Of a DNA stretch of 64,000 bases, positions 43,861-53,320 are shown piece by piece; within the stretch, counting starts at the first letter, position 1; each line of letters opens with the position of its first letter. Source of the DNA: JARRKU01 sp963675565 (GTDB lineage: Bacteria > Desulfobacterota > Desulfobacteria > Desulfobacterales > Desulfosarcinaceae); contig CAXXYD010000001.1 in the NCBI GenBank assembly GCA_963675565.2, positions 806,001-870,000 of the forward strand. The letters are read 5' to 3'. The notes under the pieces were generated by a model. That model did not search any database. It saw only the letters and a program-made list of their open reading frames with translations, and was not told the origin of the DNA. Made by a program: the position numbers and the translations under genes.

Positions 43861-44862
43861 TCATGTTTTGCGGATTGGCATGGGCTCGAATGCTTTATAG
43901 AAAGACACATCAAAAATCTTAAGTATTTCATCTATCTCGATTAACTGCTTTTTACTAAAATCATTCATCCATTTGCGAACTTGCCTGGAGTCAAATGTTT
44001 TGTTCCTCATTTCTTTTGAAACTTGCTGTGATGGTTGGGCAAGAGTTTCTTTTTCAGGCAGGTGCATTAGATCGAGCGAACTTATAATGCGCCTCCACTC
44101 GGTATCTGAATTCATTAATAAATCTTCGTAGAATACGACAGTCTGGCCACTTCTTTCAGCATTGCAAGTCTGCAGCGCATTTTCAATACACCATACCACA
44201 GCATGACCTTCTACAGGGCTCAATGAGCGTGCGAGAGTTTTTTTGAATTTATGCAAATAATCTCTAACCAATTGTTGGTCCTGGCAGTATTGTTTCAGGA
44301 CAGGTTCGTATCGCCAAATGGGTCCGCCCAAACGAATCTTTGAAGCGATAACAGCGCCTGGATGGCGGACCACCAGCAGGATTTTTGCTCCGTAATTCGC
44401 ACTCAGCCATCCTAACATCAGGTTGGCGCGTATGAATTTTACAGCGATGCTCTTGGATTTGCCCTTATGATACTTAAAATAGTTGGTAGCAAGCATTTTA
44501 TAATTGTATTTTAAGGCACCTAATTTCTGTCTCAAAGGTTCCGACTTGTCCATGTTGAGTCGAAGTCTGTCAGGTCGAATTCTATAATTAGCCCACAAGC
44601 TCTTAAGGCTTCCGGAAAAGACTTTGTCCATAAAGCGCTTTAGTTCCGGGAAATCCGAATCGTCCCTGACATACCGATTTGCTAAAGGCTTTGCAGACGG
44701 GACACCATCCGGATTCAAAGGTTCAAAAATAGTGCGATGATTATTTTCCCGGGCAATGGCATCTAATACCCAGGTCGTTCCACTTCGGCCTGAACCAGCG
44801 ATTATGATCGGAGCGTTTTCCAAGATTAATGATTCGGGTAATTCTATATTGTTGTTGATCAC
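43861..44862 (-). CDS. Sulfotransferase-family protein
   Basis: About 333 aa from a GTG at 44862 (INNNIELPESLILE); a TTG at 44961 is the alternative. The PAPS-binding loop APIIIAGSGRSGTTWVLDAI and the later VVRHPGAVIASKIRLGG (3'-phosphate site) are visible. It likely sulfates a sugar of the exopolysaccharide or a lipid carrier. Confidence 0.8.
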   Translation of the reverse strand: MINNNIELPESLILENAPIIIAGSGRSGTTWVLDAIARENNHRTIFEPLNPDGVPSAKPLANRYVRDDSDFPELKRFMDKVFSGSLKSLWANYRIRPDRLRLNMDKSEPLRQKLGALKYNYKMLATNYFKYHKGKSKSIAVKFIRANLMLGWLSANYGAKILLVVRHPGAVIASKIRLGGPIWRYEPVLKQYCQDQQLVRDYLHKFKKTLARSLSPVEGHAVVWCIENALQTCNAERSGQTVVFYEDLLMNSDTEWRRIISSLDLMHLPEKETLAQPSQQVSKEMRNKTFDSRQVRKWMNDFSKKQLIEIDEILKIFDVSFYKAFEPMPIRKT

Positions 44863-45029
44863 GTTAACTAACCTGCTTTCTCCCTTGATGACTAGACAAG
44901 TAGCGGCAACCAGGGAACTGCCGACACCCGGATATATGGCAGAGATCTTGTGCCTTGACAATCCCCTGGAATTCTGGAATCACTTGTAAAACGTGAAGTC
45001 TGCTGTTTGCCCGATTTCCCATGTTTTGG

Positions 45030-46394
45030 TTACGTCACTCTTTTGGCTACGATTTCCACAGCAGAAGCTTCAGGGGTTGTTGCCAACAACGCTTCGTGAG
45101 CGTTTTCACTGGCCCGTTGCAGGCAGACAGGCAGCAACAAAAACCAATAGAGCCCCTCAAAGTAGAGTACGTTCGCAGTTAGCCCGCTGGTTGCATAACT
45201 AACGATGATCGCCCCCAGGCCGCAGGATGACCAATGGAGTATCGAGCGCTCCGGCTCCGGCAGGCGGTCACTGATCCGGATAACGTTTCGCACTGTCCAT
45301 AAGCCATTGCCCAAAAGAGCCAAAAGAACAAGCATCCCTGGGAAACCTAGCTCTGCCAACGTTTGGATATAGATGCTATGGGGTGACAACCCCTCGACGG
45401 TCGGCGCGTATCGGCCGATATGCTGGTTGAAATTACCCGGGCCAACACCTAAGAAGGGGTGATCCCTAAACATCTGAATGCCCCCCCGCCACGCCTCAAT
45501 ACGCATCATCGTTGACCGGTCTGCGGACACCCCCCCCTTGGCAACAGTTTCAGCATGCTCAGAAATTTTCGCCACCCGCTCCAGAAACTGGGGGTCAGAC
45601 AAATACAGCATCGCAATCGCCGCAGCCATCATCCCGATAATCAGCTTACCCCTGATATGGCGTGGCGCCATATATACAATCGCAACGCCAGCCCCAAACA
45701 GGCCCAGAAGGGCGCCTCGACTTCGGCAGAGAACAATCGTGTTCAGAGAGAAAGCCCCGGTGGCAGCACAAACCAGTTTTCCCTTCCATGAAGCCCGCAT
45801 TAACACCGTTCCGGCAATAATCGAACCTGCCACCATAAATGCCGCCAGGGCGTTTGCATCCAGGAAATCTGAACCGCCGACTCGGGCATCCAAACGCCCC
45901 CCGATAAAAGCACTGCGCGGCAACTCATAAGCCTGCAATCCTAAAAGTAAAGAGCCCACAACAAACAGCCACATTACTTTGTCAAGATCCTTGGAGCGTG
46001 TTATAATATGGGTCATCATTAAACAAAAGATCATGGCTTTTGTTAGTTTAATGGTCGGATGATCGGTAGTAACGTACCGGCCAACAGTCTCTGGACTAAT
46101 GAGATAAAGCATCCAAAGCCACAAAAGCATGACCAGTGCTAAAACTTCCTGCCTAACAAGCAGCTTTTTAAACTTCAGCTTATCGCGATTCAAAATGATG
46201 CCAACGGCAGTTAAAACCGCGAAGCTTAAAGAATATCGTATGCCCAATGGGTTCAAAGGAGCATGCCACCATTGTTTTTCAGCACCAATTATATAGTGGG
46301 CCATATAGCCAAGAATACCAAATACAGGCTCAAAAAGAGCGCCGAAGGCGAAAATAATAAAAACAAAAGAAAAGAAAATAGTCCGTAATGGCAT
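45030..46394 (-). CDS. O-antigen ligase/polymerase (Wzy_C) family, exosortase-associated type
   Basis: 454 aa with about eleven TM helices. The Wzy_C periplasmic loop is recognisable: WRGGIQMFRDHPFLGVGPGNFNQHI and LSPHSIYIQTLAELGFPGM. The N-terminus (MPLRTIFFSFVFIIFAFGALFEPVFGILGY) resembles the putative O-glycosylation ligases of XrtA loci (TIGR03097 type). It polymerises or ligates the repeat unit in the periplasm. Confidence 0.8.
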   Translation of the reverse strand: MPLRTIFFSFVFIIFAFGALFEPVFGILGYMAHYIIGAEKQWWHAPLNPLGIRYSLSFAVLTAVGIILNRDKLKFKKLLVRQEVLALVMLLWLWMLYLISPETVGRYVTTDHPTIKLTKAMIFCLMMTHIITRSKDLDKVMWLFVVGSLLLGLQAYELPRSAFIGGRLDARVGGSDFLDANALAAFMVAGSIIAGTVLMRASWKGKLVCAATGAFSLNTIVLCRSRGALLGLFGAGVAIVYMAPRHIRGKLIIGMMAAAIAMLYLSDPQFLERVAKISEHAETVAKGGVSADRSTMMRIEAWRGGIQMFRDHPFLGVGPGNFNQHIGRYAPTVEGLSPHSIYIQTLAELGFPGMLVLLALLGNGLWTVRNVIRISDRLPEPERSILHWSSCGLGAIIVSYATSGLTANVLYFEGLYWFLLLPVCLQRASENAHEALLATTPEASAVEIVAKRVT

Positions 46395-46457
46395 AAATAC
46401 TCTCTACTGCTGAAAAAATTCTAAAATCAAACTTAAAATATTAATCCAGAAAAATTT

Positions 46458-47759
46458 TCAATTTTGGGTGGAATCGAGAAGCTTTCCAGTAGTGACTAGA
46501 CTTTCAAGCTCTCTGACCTCGACTTCCAACCGTTCTGTCCAAGACCAAAAACCGGAAGCATGAGCTTTCTGAGCAGACCGAAGCTTAGCAGCCAAAGAAT
46601 CATCCTGGCACACTTTAAGTAAATTCGCACCAAGACCCTCCAAGTCATGCTTATCAGCCAGCAAAGCATTCTCTCCATGTATCAGCAGATCGGCTGTTGA
46701 TGGATCGTTGATCGAAACAACCGGAAGACCGGCACATATTGCCTCGAACAATGGATTACAACGGTTCGTCACATCATTGGTAATCATGAACATGTCAGCA
46801 ACGTGCATCCATTCCCATATCTGGTCATGAGCAACCACTCCCAGCCAGATGACGTTATCAACGAGGTCCAGTTTCTCGGCCAACATCACCAATTTTTCAT
46901 ACTCGGGCCCATTACCGGCGACCAGCAACTGACAATCACATCCCTCTTGATATGCATATTTCAGAGCATGTAAGATCCGATCGATCCGTTTCCAATAACT
47001 AAGCCGCGAACAGGAAAGAATCCACTGACTATCAGCCCTTAACTCCCTGCTCTGATATTTCTCAAGCACTTTGCCGCGGGTCGTATCTGGGGGACGACTG
47101 GGAAGGTCAACACCATTTTGCCAGAAACGAAATTTCGATATATCGATCCCCAGCTTTTTGGCAACCTGATCTCCACGCGTTCCATCGTTGGCACAAATCA
47201 GTAACGCGTGAGGCACCAAAAAACCCGCTGTAGCAATCGGATAACGTAACCAAACGAGAGGTTTGCCGATCAGGTCAGCCAAAAATGTTCCATATAATCG
47301 AGTAACGTTTGGAGCCTTAAAAAGCGTTCCAATAATCCAGCCAGCCAATGCTGAATATTGATTATGTGCATAGACGAGGTCAAATTTCTTCTTTTCTATA
47401 AAACGTAATCGAAAGGCAACAAGCAGCAAGCTAAAGGTCAGCAACACACATAAAACTATATTGAGGACCCATCGCAAGGGATAAGGCATTTCTTTGCCTC
47501 CTCCAAGCCGACGAGCAAATCGACGAACAGCCGCAAGCACTGGTGCCCAATGGCACTGCGTAAGAACGACCTTATAGCCTTCATCATCACGTACGGTTAC
47601 TGGCTTAGCATCATCGCCAATAATGTTGAATTTAGGAAGCGCAAGCACCACCTCATGCCCTGCTCGCACGTGACCACGCAAAGTTTCCCGCAGGGAAGGC
47701 ATCCCCCCCTTGCCTTCTAATGGCCAAACAGGCAATGCAGAGATATGTAAAAATTTCAT
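46458..47759 (-). CDS. Glycosyltransferase family 4 (GT-B)
   Basis: 433 aa. N-terminus MKFLHISALPVWPLEGKGGMPSLRETLRGH, followed by FRFWQNGVDLPSR, WILSCSRLSYWKRIDRILHAL, QLLVAGNGPEYEKLV, and MITNDVTNRCNPLFEAICAGLPVVS. Two hydrophobic segments at about 100-125 and 140-160 suggest membrane contact. A fragment of a paralogous N-terminus is found just upstream at 47940-48150. Confidence 0.83.
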   Translation of the reverse strand: MKFLHISALPVWPLEGKGGMPSLRETLRGHVRAGHEVVLALPKFNIIGDDAKPVTVRDDEGYKVVLTQCHWAPVLAAVRRFARRLGGGKEMPYPLRWVLNIVLCVLLTFSLLLVAFRLRFIEKKKFDLVYAHNQYSALAGWIIGTLFKAPNVTRLYGTFLADLIGKPLVWLRYPIATAGFLVPHALLICANDGTRGDQVAKKLGIDISKFRFWQNGVDLPSRPPDTTRGKVLEKYQSRELRADSQWILSCSRLSYWKRIDRILHALKYAYQEGCDCQLLVAGNGPEYEKLVMLAEKLDLVDNVIWLGVVAHDQIWEWMHVADMFMITNDVTNRCNPLFEAICAGLPVVSINDPSTADLLIHGENALLADKHDLEGLGANLLKVCQDDSLAAKLRSAQKAHASGFWSWTERLEVEVRELESLVTTGKLLDSTQN

Positions 47760-47939
47760 TTCAGAAGTCTCTCTATTATTAGATTCGTCAAGCTCACTTT
47801 TATGGCGCTACATAATTCAATCCGACCCATCTGGGAAATACCGTTCAAACCACTCGGCCAGTATTGTTCTCCTGTCAACAGCTGTTTACGCTCCACAGGT
47901 AACGTCATTTGCACAAATGAAATTAGCAGCGTGGGTGAC

Positions 47940-48150
47940 AAGGAGTCCAGCTGACGCAACACCTTTCATACTCATTCTTTGATACTTTTTTAGCATAATC
48001 ATCTAAAATGTAATATCCGGGCACTGTAAGTATCATTTCATGGCCACATGCAGCATGTCCAGGAAGCGTTTCGCTAGGGGATTGCATACCGGTCTTTCTT
48101 TTTTCAAGGGGCAAGATCGGTAGAACTGAAATATGAAGGGTTTTAAATTA
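47940..48150 (-). pseudogene. N-terminal remnant of a glycosyltransferase paralog
   Basis: The minus strand encodes KTLHISVLPILPLEKRKTG and, after MQ, SPSETLPGHAACGHEMIL and VPGYYILDDYAKKV. This matches the first 60 or so residues of the next gene (FLHISALPVWPLEGKGGMPS..GHEVVLALPKFNIIGDDAKPV). There is no start codon (TTT in its place, after a stop) and the similarity ends by about 47960. It is probably a leftover of tandem duplication; the insertion sequence lies about 30 bp upstream. Confidence 0.7.
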
Positions 48151-48181
48151 TATTTTAGGTGCAGAAGGTTTATTAAGTATT

Positions 48182-49335
48182 TGAGGGGTCGGGGAGTTTA
48201 TCCCAAGACCTCTTCTTTGATTTTCCAAGTTGAACGTTTTTCACGATACGCTTTAAGCTGATGCATTTGGATGGTAAGGCCCATAGCAGCAAATAGCCAA
48301 CGGTTATTTTCAGTGCCTTTCATCCAACATCGATCAAGATCGAAGATTTCTTTTGCTAGACCTTGCATCGGCTCAACACGGTATGCCCGTTCTTTGTAAA
48401 TTTGTTTGAACTTGGCTTGGTCCATGGCTTTTATCATGAGCTGACGGTTTTCTGATTTGTCCATATTCTTGCGACAGCTTGTGACCAGATTCATCCTGCG
48501 TTGCCTGTATAGTTCTTTGAACAAACGATAATCATCAGCTTTTGAGTCCATGGCCACATAATCGACAAGGCCCTTGCAGTGGCTGGTCTCAAGCCACATT
48601 TTCTTGGCCTCATTTGCACTGTTTTTCATCCATATGAACGAGCCTAAAAATAGGACCTTGTGCGATGTCAGGCTGAAGCTGCCATGGCCGTAAACCCAGC
48701 CATCGGCATTTGATTTGCCCCACTTGGCCTCTTTATCCAGTGCACGCAGCTTCTTCGGTACAATGCCTTTGTCCTTTTGTTTTTTATGCCAGACCGGACC
48801 CTTTGCTTTGTTCATCATTTTATCGGCACTGATCACACGGTCATTGATCAAGTTCAGGACACAGTTGAAAGATAAACGCTGCTGTTTTTCAGGGAAATGA
48901 AGGATTTTTTTTAAACGCTCGCGAAGCTGTCTTTCGCTAATTGGTGTCAAATCAAATCCTTCGGCTATCACATCCCAGTATTTAACGGCCATTTTATGAA
49001 TCTGAACATAGGTTTTGATCTTCAATTTAACCGGCAATATGGCAACGAACATGATTAACCATTCAGGGTATGTAAATGCCGGGCCGCGTTCACCGGTTCG
49101 ATCAGGAACTGGAAAGTCGGTTTCCTCTAAAAAGGCTCGAAAATCATCACGTGTTTCACTGATCCAGCAGGCTGAAATCTAGTTCGATTTTTTGGCCATG
49201 AATAATCTCCTTTGTTGTTGATATCATTGAGATTATTCATAACAATTACATAGCGTTATGTCTATTCCTATTTTTACCATAAATATTAACAACTTACGCG
49301 TGGGCCGGATGGACTAAAAACTCCCCGACCCCTCA
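48182..49335. mobile_element. Insertion sequence with terminal repeats and 6-bp target duplication
   Basis: Terminal inverted repeats TGAGGGGTCGGGGAGTTT at 48182 and its complement ending at 49335. They are flanked on both sides by AGTATT (48176-48181 and 49336-49341), a clean target-site duplication. About 1.15 kb with one transposase gene on the minus strand. The clean borders suggest recent insertion. Confidence 0.9.
48198..49199 (-). pseudogene. DDE transposase with an early in-frame amber codon
   Basis: From ATG at 49199 the frame reads MAKKSN, a TAG, then ISACWISETRDDFRAFLEET..TGERGPAFTYPEWLIMFVAIL without further breaks to a stop at 48198, about 333 codons. An internal ATG at 49052 would give 284 aa lacking the N-terminus. 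Acidic motifs fit a DDE enzyme (ALDKEAKWGK, YVAMDSKADDYRLF, and E in RAYRVEPMQGLAKEIFDL). It is probably inactivated by the amber codon; re-initiation is possible. Confidence 0.75.
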
Positions 49336-49350
49336 AGTATTTTACGCTGC

Positions 49351-51063
49351 CTAAGAAAATATTCTCTTCAAATCCAATTCGATATTATAACGTTTTAATT
49401 CTTCTTCAAGTTTGACAAATCGCATTAATTCGAGAATAATGTACATATGTCTCTTAAGCCCCAATGAATACTCCAGGATTCTAGGCGACAGATGGTTCAA
49501 TTTAAATAATTTTCTGTTACGAATAATAAAATCAATTACAGACGGAACATTTTTCCAAAGAGTTCTGCAAAATAGATAGTTATTTTTTACACTTTGTTCA
49601 AGATCATCAGAATGTGGCAGCTTACCAGGACCGGGGAAACGATGTCCTAGCATATTATGATAGGATGTTTTTGTGAACATACTGTTAGGATGTTTTAAAC
49701 GCCTCTCCATGAGAGCTCTGTCGTAAAAAGGTTGAATTGAAGGGACAAGATGATCATATTGAAGGTAATTATAAGCAATATTGCGTCTTTCATCAGCGTG
49801 GATATTCCATAACTTGCAGAATTTTGGACTCCAGCCTATGGCATCACCCTGTTCTTCGAGTGCAGCTCTGGCAATTTTCTCCATAGGATTTGTAAAACTT
49901 AGCTTAAATAAGTTTTCTAAATTGTAGTGTGTTGAGACACTCCAAACATAGTCATGAGCTTCTGAAAGAGTAAGCTCTCTGTCGTCAGCTGGTCCTCCTC
50001 TACTATGGCGGAGAGAAACATCACTGTGAGAACCGTCGATGAATAATCTTGAAGTGCGGTACCTTTTGGCACAGAGAAAAGATAAGTTTCGCCAACGAAC
50101 ATAACCATCAGGATGGCGGTACCACATAGAATCAAACTCATCCCAAATAGAACCAATCAAACTGACATAATGGCATTCAATACCTGTCATCTGAGTTAAT
50201 TGATTTACTATTTTACGCTCTGCACTATTATAGGGGACTGAAACTGCATCCAAGAATATATTAGTCTGGTTCAATGTAGATAAAAGGCATAGCCTGCTAT
50301 CAAACCCACCACTAAGAAGCACAGTTCCTCTTGAATACGGTTGTAAAAGTCGGTTGAGGCTATTAATAAAGTCCTGATAAATTCCTTCTTCAAGGTCTTC
50401 ATGGGAAATTTTTTCATCTGAAATAGATGGAAACCAAAATTTTTCAATATGTATTGAATTGGCATTAAAAACAGAAACAGAAGCTGGTTCAATACGTTTA
50501 ACCGAATCAAAAATTGTTCTATTCGCAACAGGTTTGCCAAAAAACACCCATCCAGCCATACCCATGGTATCGATTTTAGCGTTTCCAAGCCTTGGGACTG
50601 CTTCTGCTCGATCACTTAATACTATACATCCTCTATATGTAGAAAAATAAAAGGGTCTAATCCCCAGCAAATCACTGACAACAGAAATAGTTTTATTCTG
50701 CCAGTCAAGTACAACCATGGCGAAAACACCTTGCAAAGTTTTAAGTTCGCCGTATTTTTTATTAATTATTTCGGAAACGGCCCAATTGGGTGTTTTATCA
50801 TAAGATACAATTTCAGACACCATGCTACCAAGAAGTACTGCATCGTAACCTTTAAGCGATAAAGAATTTATGGATAAATGATCGGTTCTATAGGCCAATG
50901 CCATCCCTGGGACCGATTTGCTATAATAGCACTTGTGTTTTATTTCCGGGAGAACTTGTTCAAGTGTATTTAGGGCTGACATATCATCATTAGGGGAAAT
51001 AACGGCGACAAATCCGAGAGGGCATTGGTCCAAGTCAGAAATGGAAAAAGAAGGCTTATTCAT
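49351..51063 (-). CDS. Asparagine synthase-like protein lacking the glutaminase cysteine (1)
   Basis: 570 aa. N-terminal Ntn-like part with the family landmark VVSDLLGIRPFYFS (about 128-141) but no Cys after the start Met, so it cannot use glutamine in the usual way. Synthetase domain with PP-loop VLLSGGFDSRLCLL at about 248-261. Such Cys-less AsnB homologs (beta-lactam synthetase and lasso cyclases are known examples) adenylate a carboxylate and form an amide with another amine. AT-rich compared with its neighbours. Confidence 0.75.
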   Translation of the reverse strand: MNKPSFSISDLDQCPLGFVAVISPNDDMSALNTLEQVLPEIKHKCYYSKSVPGMALAYRTDHLSINSLSLKGYDAVLLGSMVSEIVSYDKTPNWAVSEIINKKYGELKTLQGVFAMVVLDWQNKTISVVSDLLGIRPFYFSTYRGCIVLSDRAEAVPRLGNAKIDTMGMAGWVFFGKPVANRTIFDSVKRIEPASVSVFNANSIHIEKFWFPSISDEKISHEDLEEGIYQDFINSLNRLLQPYSRGTVLLSGGFDSRLCLLSTLNQTNIFLDAVSVPYNSAERKIVNQLTQMTGIECHYVSLIGSIWDEFDSMWYRHPDGYVRWRNLSFLCAKRYRTSRLFIDGSHSDVSLRHSRGGPADDRELTLSEAHDYVWSVSTHYNLENLFKLSFTNPMEKIARAALEEQGDAIGWSPKFCKLWNIHADERRNIAYNYLQYDHLVPSIQPFYDRALMERRLKHPNSMFTKTSYHNMLGHRFPGPGKLPHSDDLEQSVKNNYLFCRTLWKNVPSVIDFIIRNRKLFKLNHLSPRILEYSLGLKRHMYIILELMRFVKLEEELKRYNIELDLKRIFS

Positions 51064-51335
51064 AATCGCATTATTCCAATTTAATCAAATAGTAAGAAAA
51101 AAATTAAAAGAAGTGTGGCTGGAGGTATAAAATGAGTTATCTCTTCGCTGTACCGCATGGGCAGAGCCATGCTTTCGGCGGCAGCCGAGCAATTGGTCGC
51201 ATCAGTGGCAAAACAAGCTGCGATCTTCAAAACGAGAACACCATTCTTTTGCCTTTCAGATAAATCATTACGGCAGACAGACCTTCGGCTGCAGTCTACC
51301 TGAGGAGAGGCCTAACCGTGTAGCGCCGGTTTTCA
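51064..51335. other. Intergenic region between two AsnB-like genes
   Basis: About 270 bp with GC-richer patches (51150-51220) unlike the flanking AT-rich gene. A short frame is open, but nothing is recognisable. No clear terminator. Confidence 0.3.
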
Positions 51336-53186
51336 TTAAATACATTCTCTATTTGCCTCCATTAACCAGTCGTGACTGTTCCTCATATTAATATCTCCAC
51401 TAATTACTAATTGCCATATGGATTTATAAAAAAATAGATTCCTTGCTTTTCTTTCTATCGGTGATAAAGCCTTCTTTGACAACAGCGCTCGGATCCCGTC
51501 AGAATTCAATTCAATGGCATCCAGGTTGGCGCGATCTCGAATAACTTCCTCAATAACTGATCTGTATGCTTTTCTATTTAAAGGGGTGCGTTTTCCAATA
51601 ATCCTTCCTATCAGAGGAAGCTTGTGGCGACGCTCCCATTTATAGAGAAGCTCATACAGAAAGTTATACCACCAAACAGTTGGATTGAAACGATCATCCC
51701 CCATAAAGAGCCCCCGTTCGCTGCAAAACGGCACATTCAAGGCCATTGGGAAAATGTCTCTGTAGACCCTCTTATAGAGCTTCCAGTTTGCGCAGACCGC
51801 CATCGGAGGGAGGCAGCAGGTCTGATCCCAAATCGACCGGTTAATCCCGGGAGTAAAAGGAAGCACTGAATTCGCGTATACTTTCCAGGGATTCGGGGCG
51901 GTACGGTTTAACGCACGATTACGAATGATGAACCGCATCACACCGTAGTCGTCTTCACCAAGAAGCTCCCGTTCATCATTCACCAGACTGTTTAGTCTGC
52001 TTTGCATTTCATGAACGAATTCATCAGAAAAGATTATTGAAGCGGCCCTCCATGGTTCAGCATCAATAGAAAATCCCCATTTTTTTAGATAGGCGGTCAT
52101 GCTGGTGTCAGTAAACTGAAATAAGGTATAGCCGGGAGCATATCCCTCCCAAACTGCACCCTGCAGGTTTTCCACTTGTCCTGCCACGTCTGAAATATGC
52201 AGTGAAAGACTCGGGGTGGCGACATCATTCATAAGCATATAACGCAGCTTAGAGAACTCTCTCTCATTCCCAGTATGCGGTTGCACCAATTTTGCGTCCT
52301 GAACTTTAAGGTGTTTAGCTATTTGTAGCGCAAGCTTTCCCTCTGCACCGAAGTAATGTCTATCTTGCTGGACAGAAAGAGGTTTAGTTCTTATGCCAGA
52401 CTCAAGCAGTAGACATAATATTAAGCGAGAATCGAAGCCTGAGCTCAGCAGCAGGGTGCTGTCAGACACTCCGTACTCACTGTAAGCCGCCACATCTCTT
52501 CGAAGCTCATTTATGATTGGTTCGATAGACACGTCATTTATCGCCAAATCAGCTTTGCGCTCCGGCCAAGTCCAATAAGTGTTGGAGTTGAAACGACGGG
52601 TCGATGGGGTGAATTCTAATTTTTCACCAGCCAACCTCGCCACACCTGACAGCTGTGTGGGGGGACCAACAGAGTTGCCAAAGACTACAAAACCGCCCCA
52701 GCCCCCCGGGTCTGGATTCGCAGGAACTATACCCGCCATGGAGAATGCTTTAATCTCCGAAGACAATGCGATGCCTCTTGGTGTCCGGTGGATGTAGATT
52801 GGCTGAAATCCCATAAAATCTGTAACAATCACAGCTTTCTTTTCAGCAGCGTTCCAGAATATAGCAGCAAAGGCACCGTTGAGCCCTGAGAGTGCATCAG
52901 AGGCATCCTTGGCTGACATCCTCACGACATTGGCAAGAGATTTTGAAAGATTTCCATTTTTAGTAGGCACCCCGGAAACAGCAAGTACATTTCCGGCGTC
53001 TCGTTGCAAGAGCTCGGAGACAGTGCCATATCGTTCTGATGTCTTGACAACTCCAATTGCACCCCCTGCCACTTCAAAGACCTCGTACTCATGCCAAGCA
53101 TGAGCAAGCTGAGCCTCACACATCCGTGCGACGGTAGATCGCGCGTTCAAGCCATCAATTTCACCAAAAAAAGCTGCCAATTTCAT
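51336..53186 (-). CDS. Asparagine synthase-like protein lacking the glutaminase cysteine (2)
   Basis: 616 aa with an excellent ribosome site (GAGGAG). N-terminus MKLAAFFGEIDG lacks Cys2. Ntn landmark IVTDFMGFQPIYIHRTPRGIALSSEIKA, then PP-loop STLLLSSGFDSRLIL in the synthetase half. It probably catalyses ATP-dependent amide formation on a polymer or carrier-bound carboxylate. One of three such genes in the locus, with little similarity among them outside these motifs. Confidence 0.78.
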   Translation of the reverse strand: MKLAAFFGEIDGLNARSTVARMCEAQLAHAWHEYEVFEVAGGAIGVVKTSERYGTVSELLQRDAGNVLAVSGVPTKNGNLSKSLANVVRMSAKDASDALSGLNGAFAAIFWNAAEKKAVIVTDFMGFQPIYIHRTPRGIALSSEIKAFSMAGIVPANPDPGGWGGFVVFGNSVGPPTQLSGVARLAGEKLEFTPSTRRFNSNTYWTWPERKADLAINDVSIEPIINELRRDVAAYSEYGVSDSTLLLSSGFDSRLILCLLLESGIRTKPLSVQQDRHYFGAEGKLALQIAKHLKVQDAKLVQPHTGNEREFSKLRYMLMNDVATPSLSLHISDVAGQVENLQGAVWEGYAPGYTLFQFTDTSMTAYLKKWGFSIDAEPWRAASIIFSDEFVHEMQSRLNSLVNDERELLGEDDYGVMRFIIRNRALNRTAPNPWKVYANSVLPFTPGINRSIWDQTCCLPPMAVCANWKLYKRVYRDIFPMALNVPFCSERGLFMGDDRFNPTVWWYNFLYELLYKWERRHKLPLIGRIIGKRTPLNRKAYRSVIEEVIRDRANLDAIELNSDGIRALLSKKALSPIERKARNLFFYKSIWQLVISGDINMRNSHDWLMEANRECI

Positions 53187-53320
53187 AGTATATTCTCCTC
53201 ATGATGAATCATGGAGACAGCACCACACGGTCATCAACCCTATTCTAAATTTGCCGACAGAACGATAGAAAACGTAGTGCAAAGGATATGCCTGACTCCA
53301 ATTGATGATTTCAATTTTCG

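Noticed and set aside
48198..49199. The in-frame TAG of the transposase as a pyrrolysine codon
   Set aside because: A stop at codon 7 of an IS transposase is far more simply a nonsense mutation, and nothing in the window suggests Pyl machinery.
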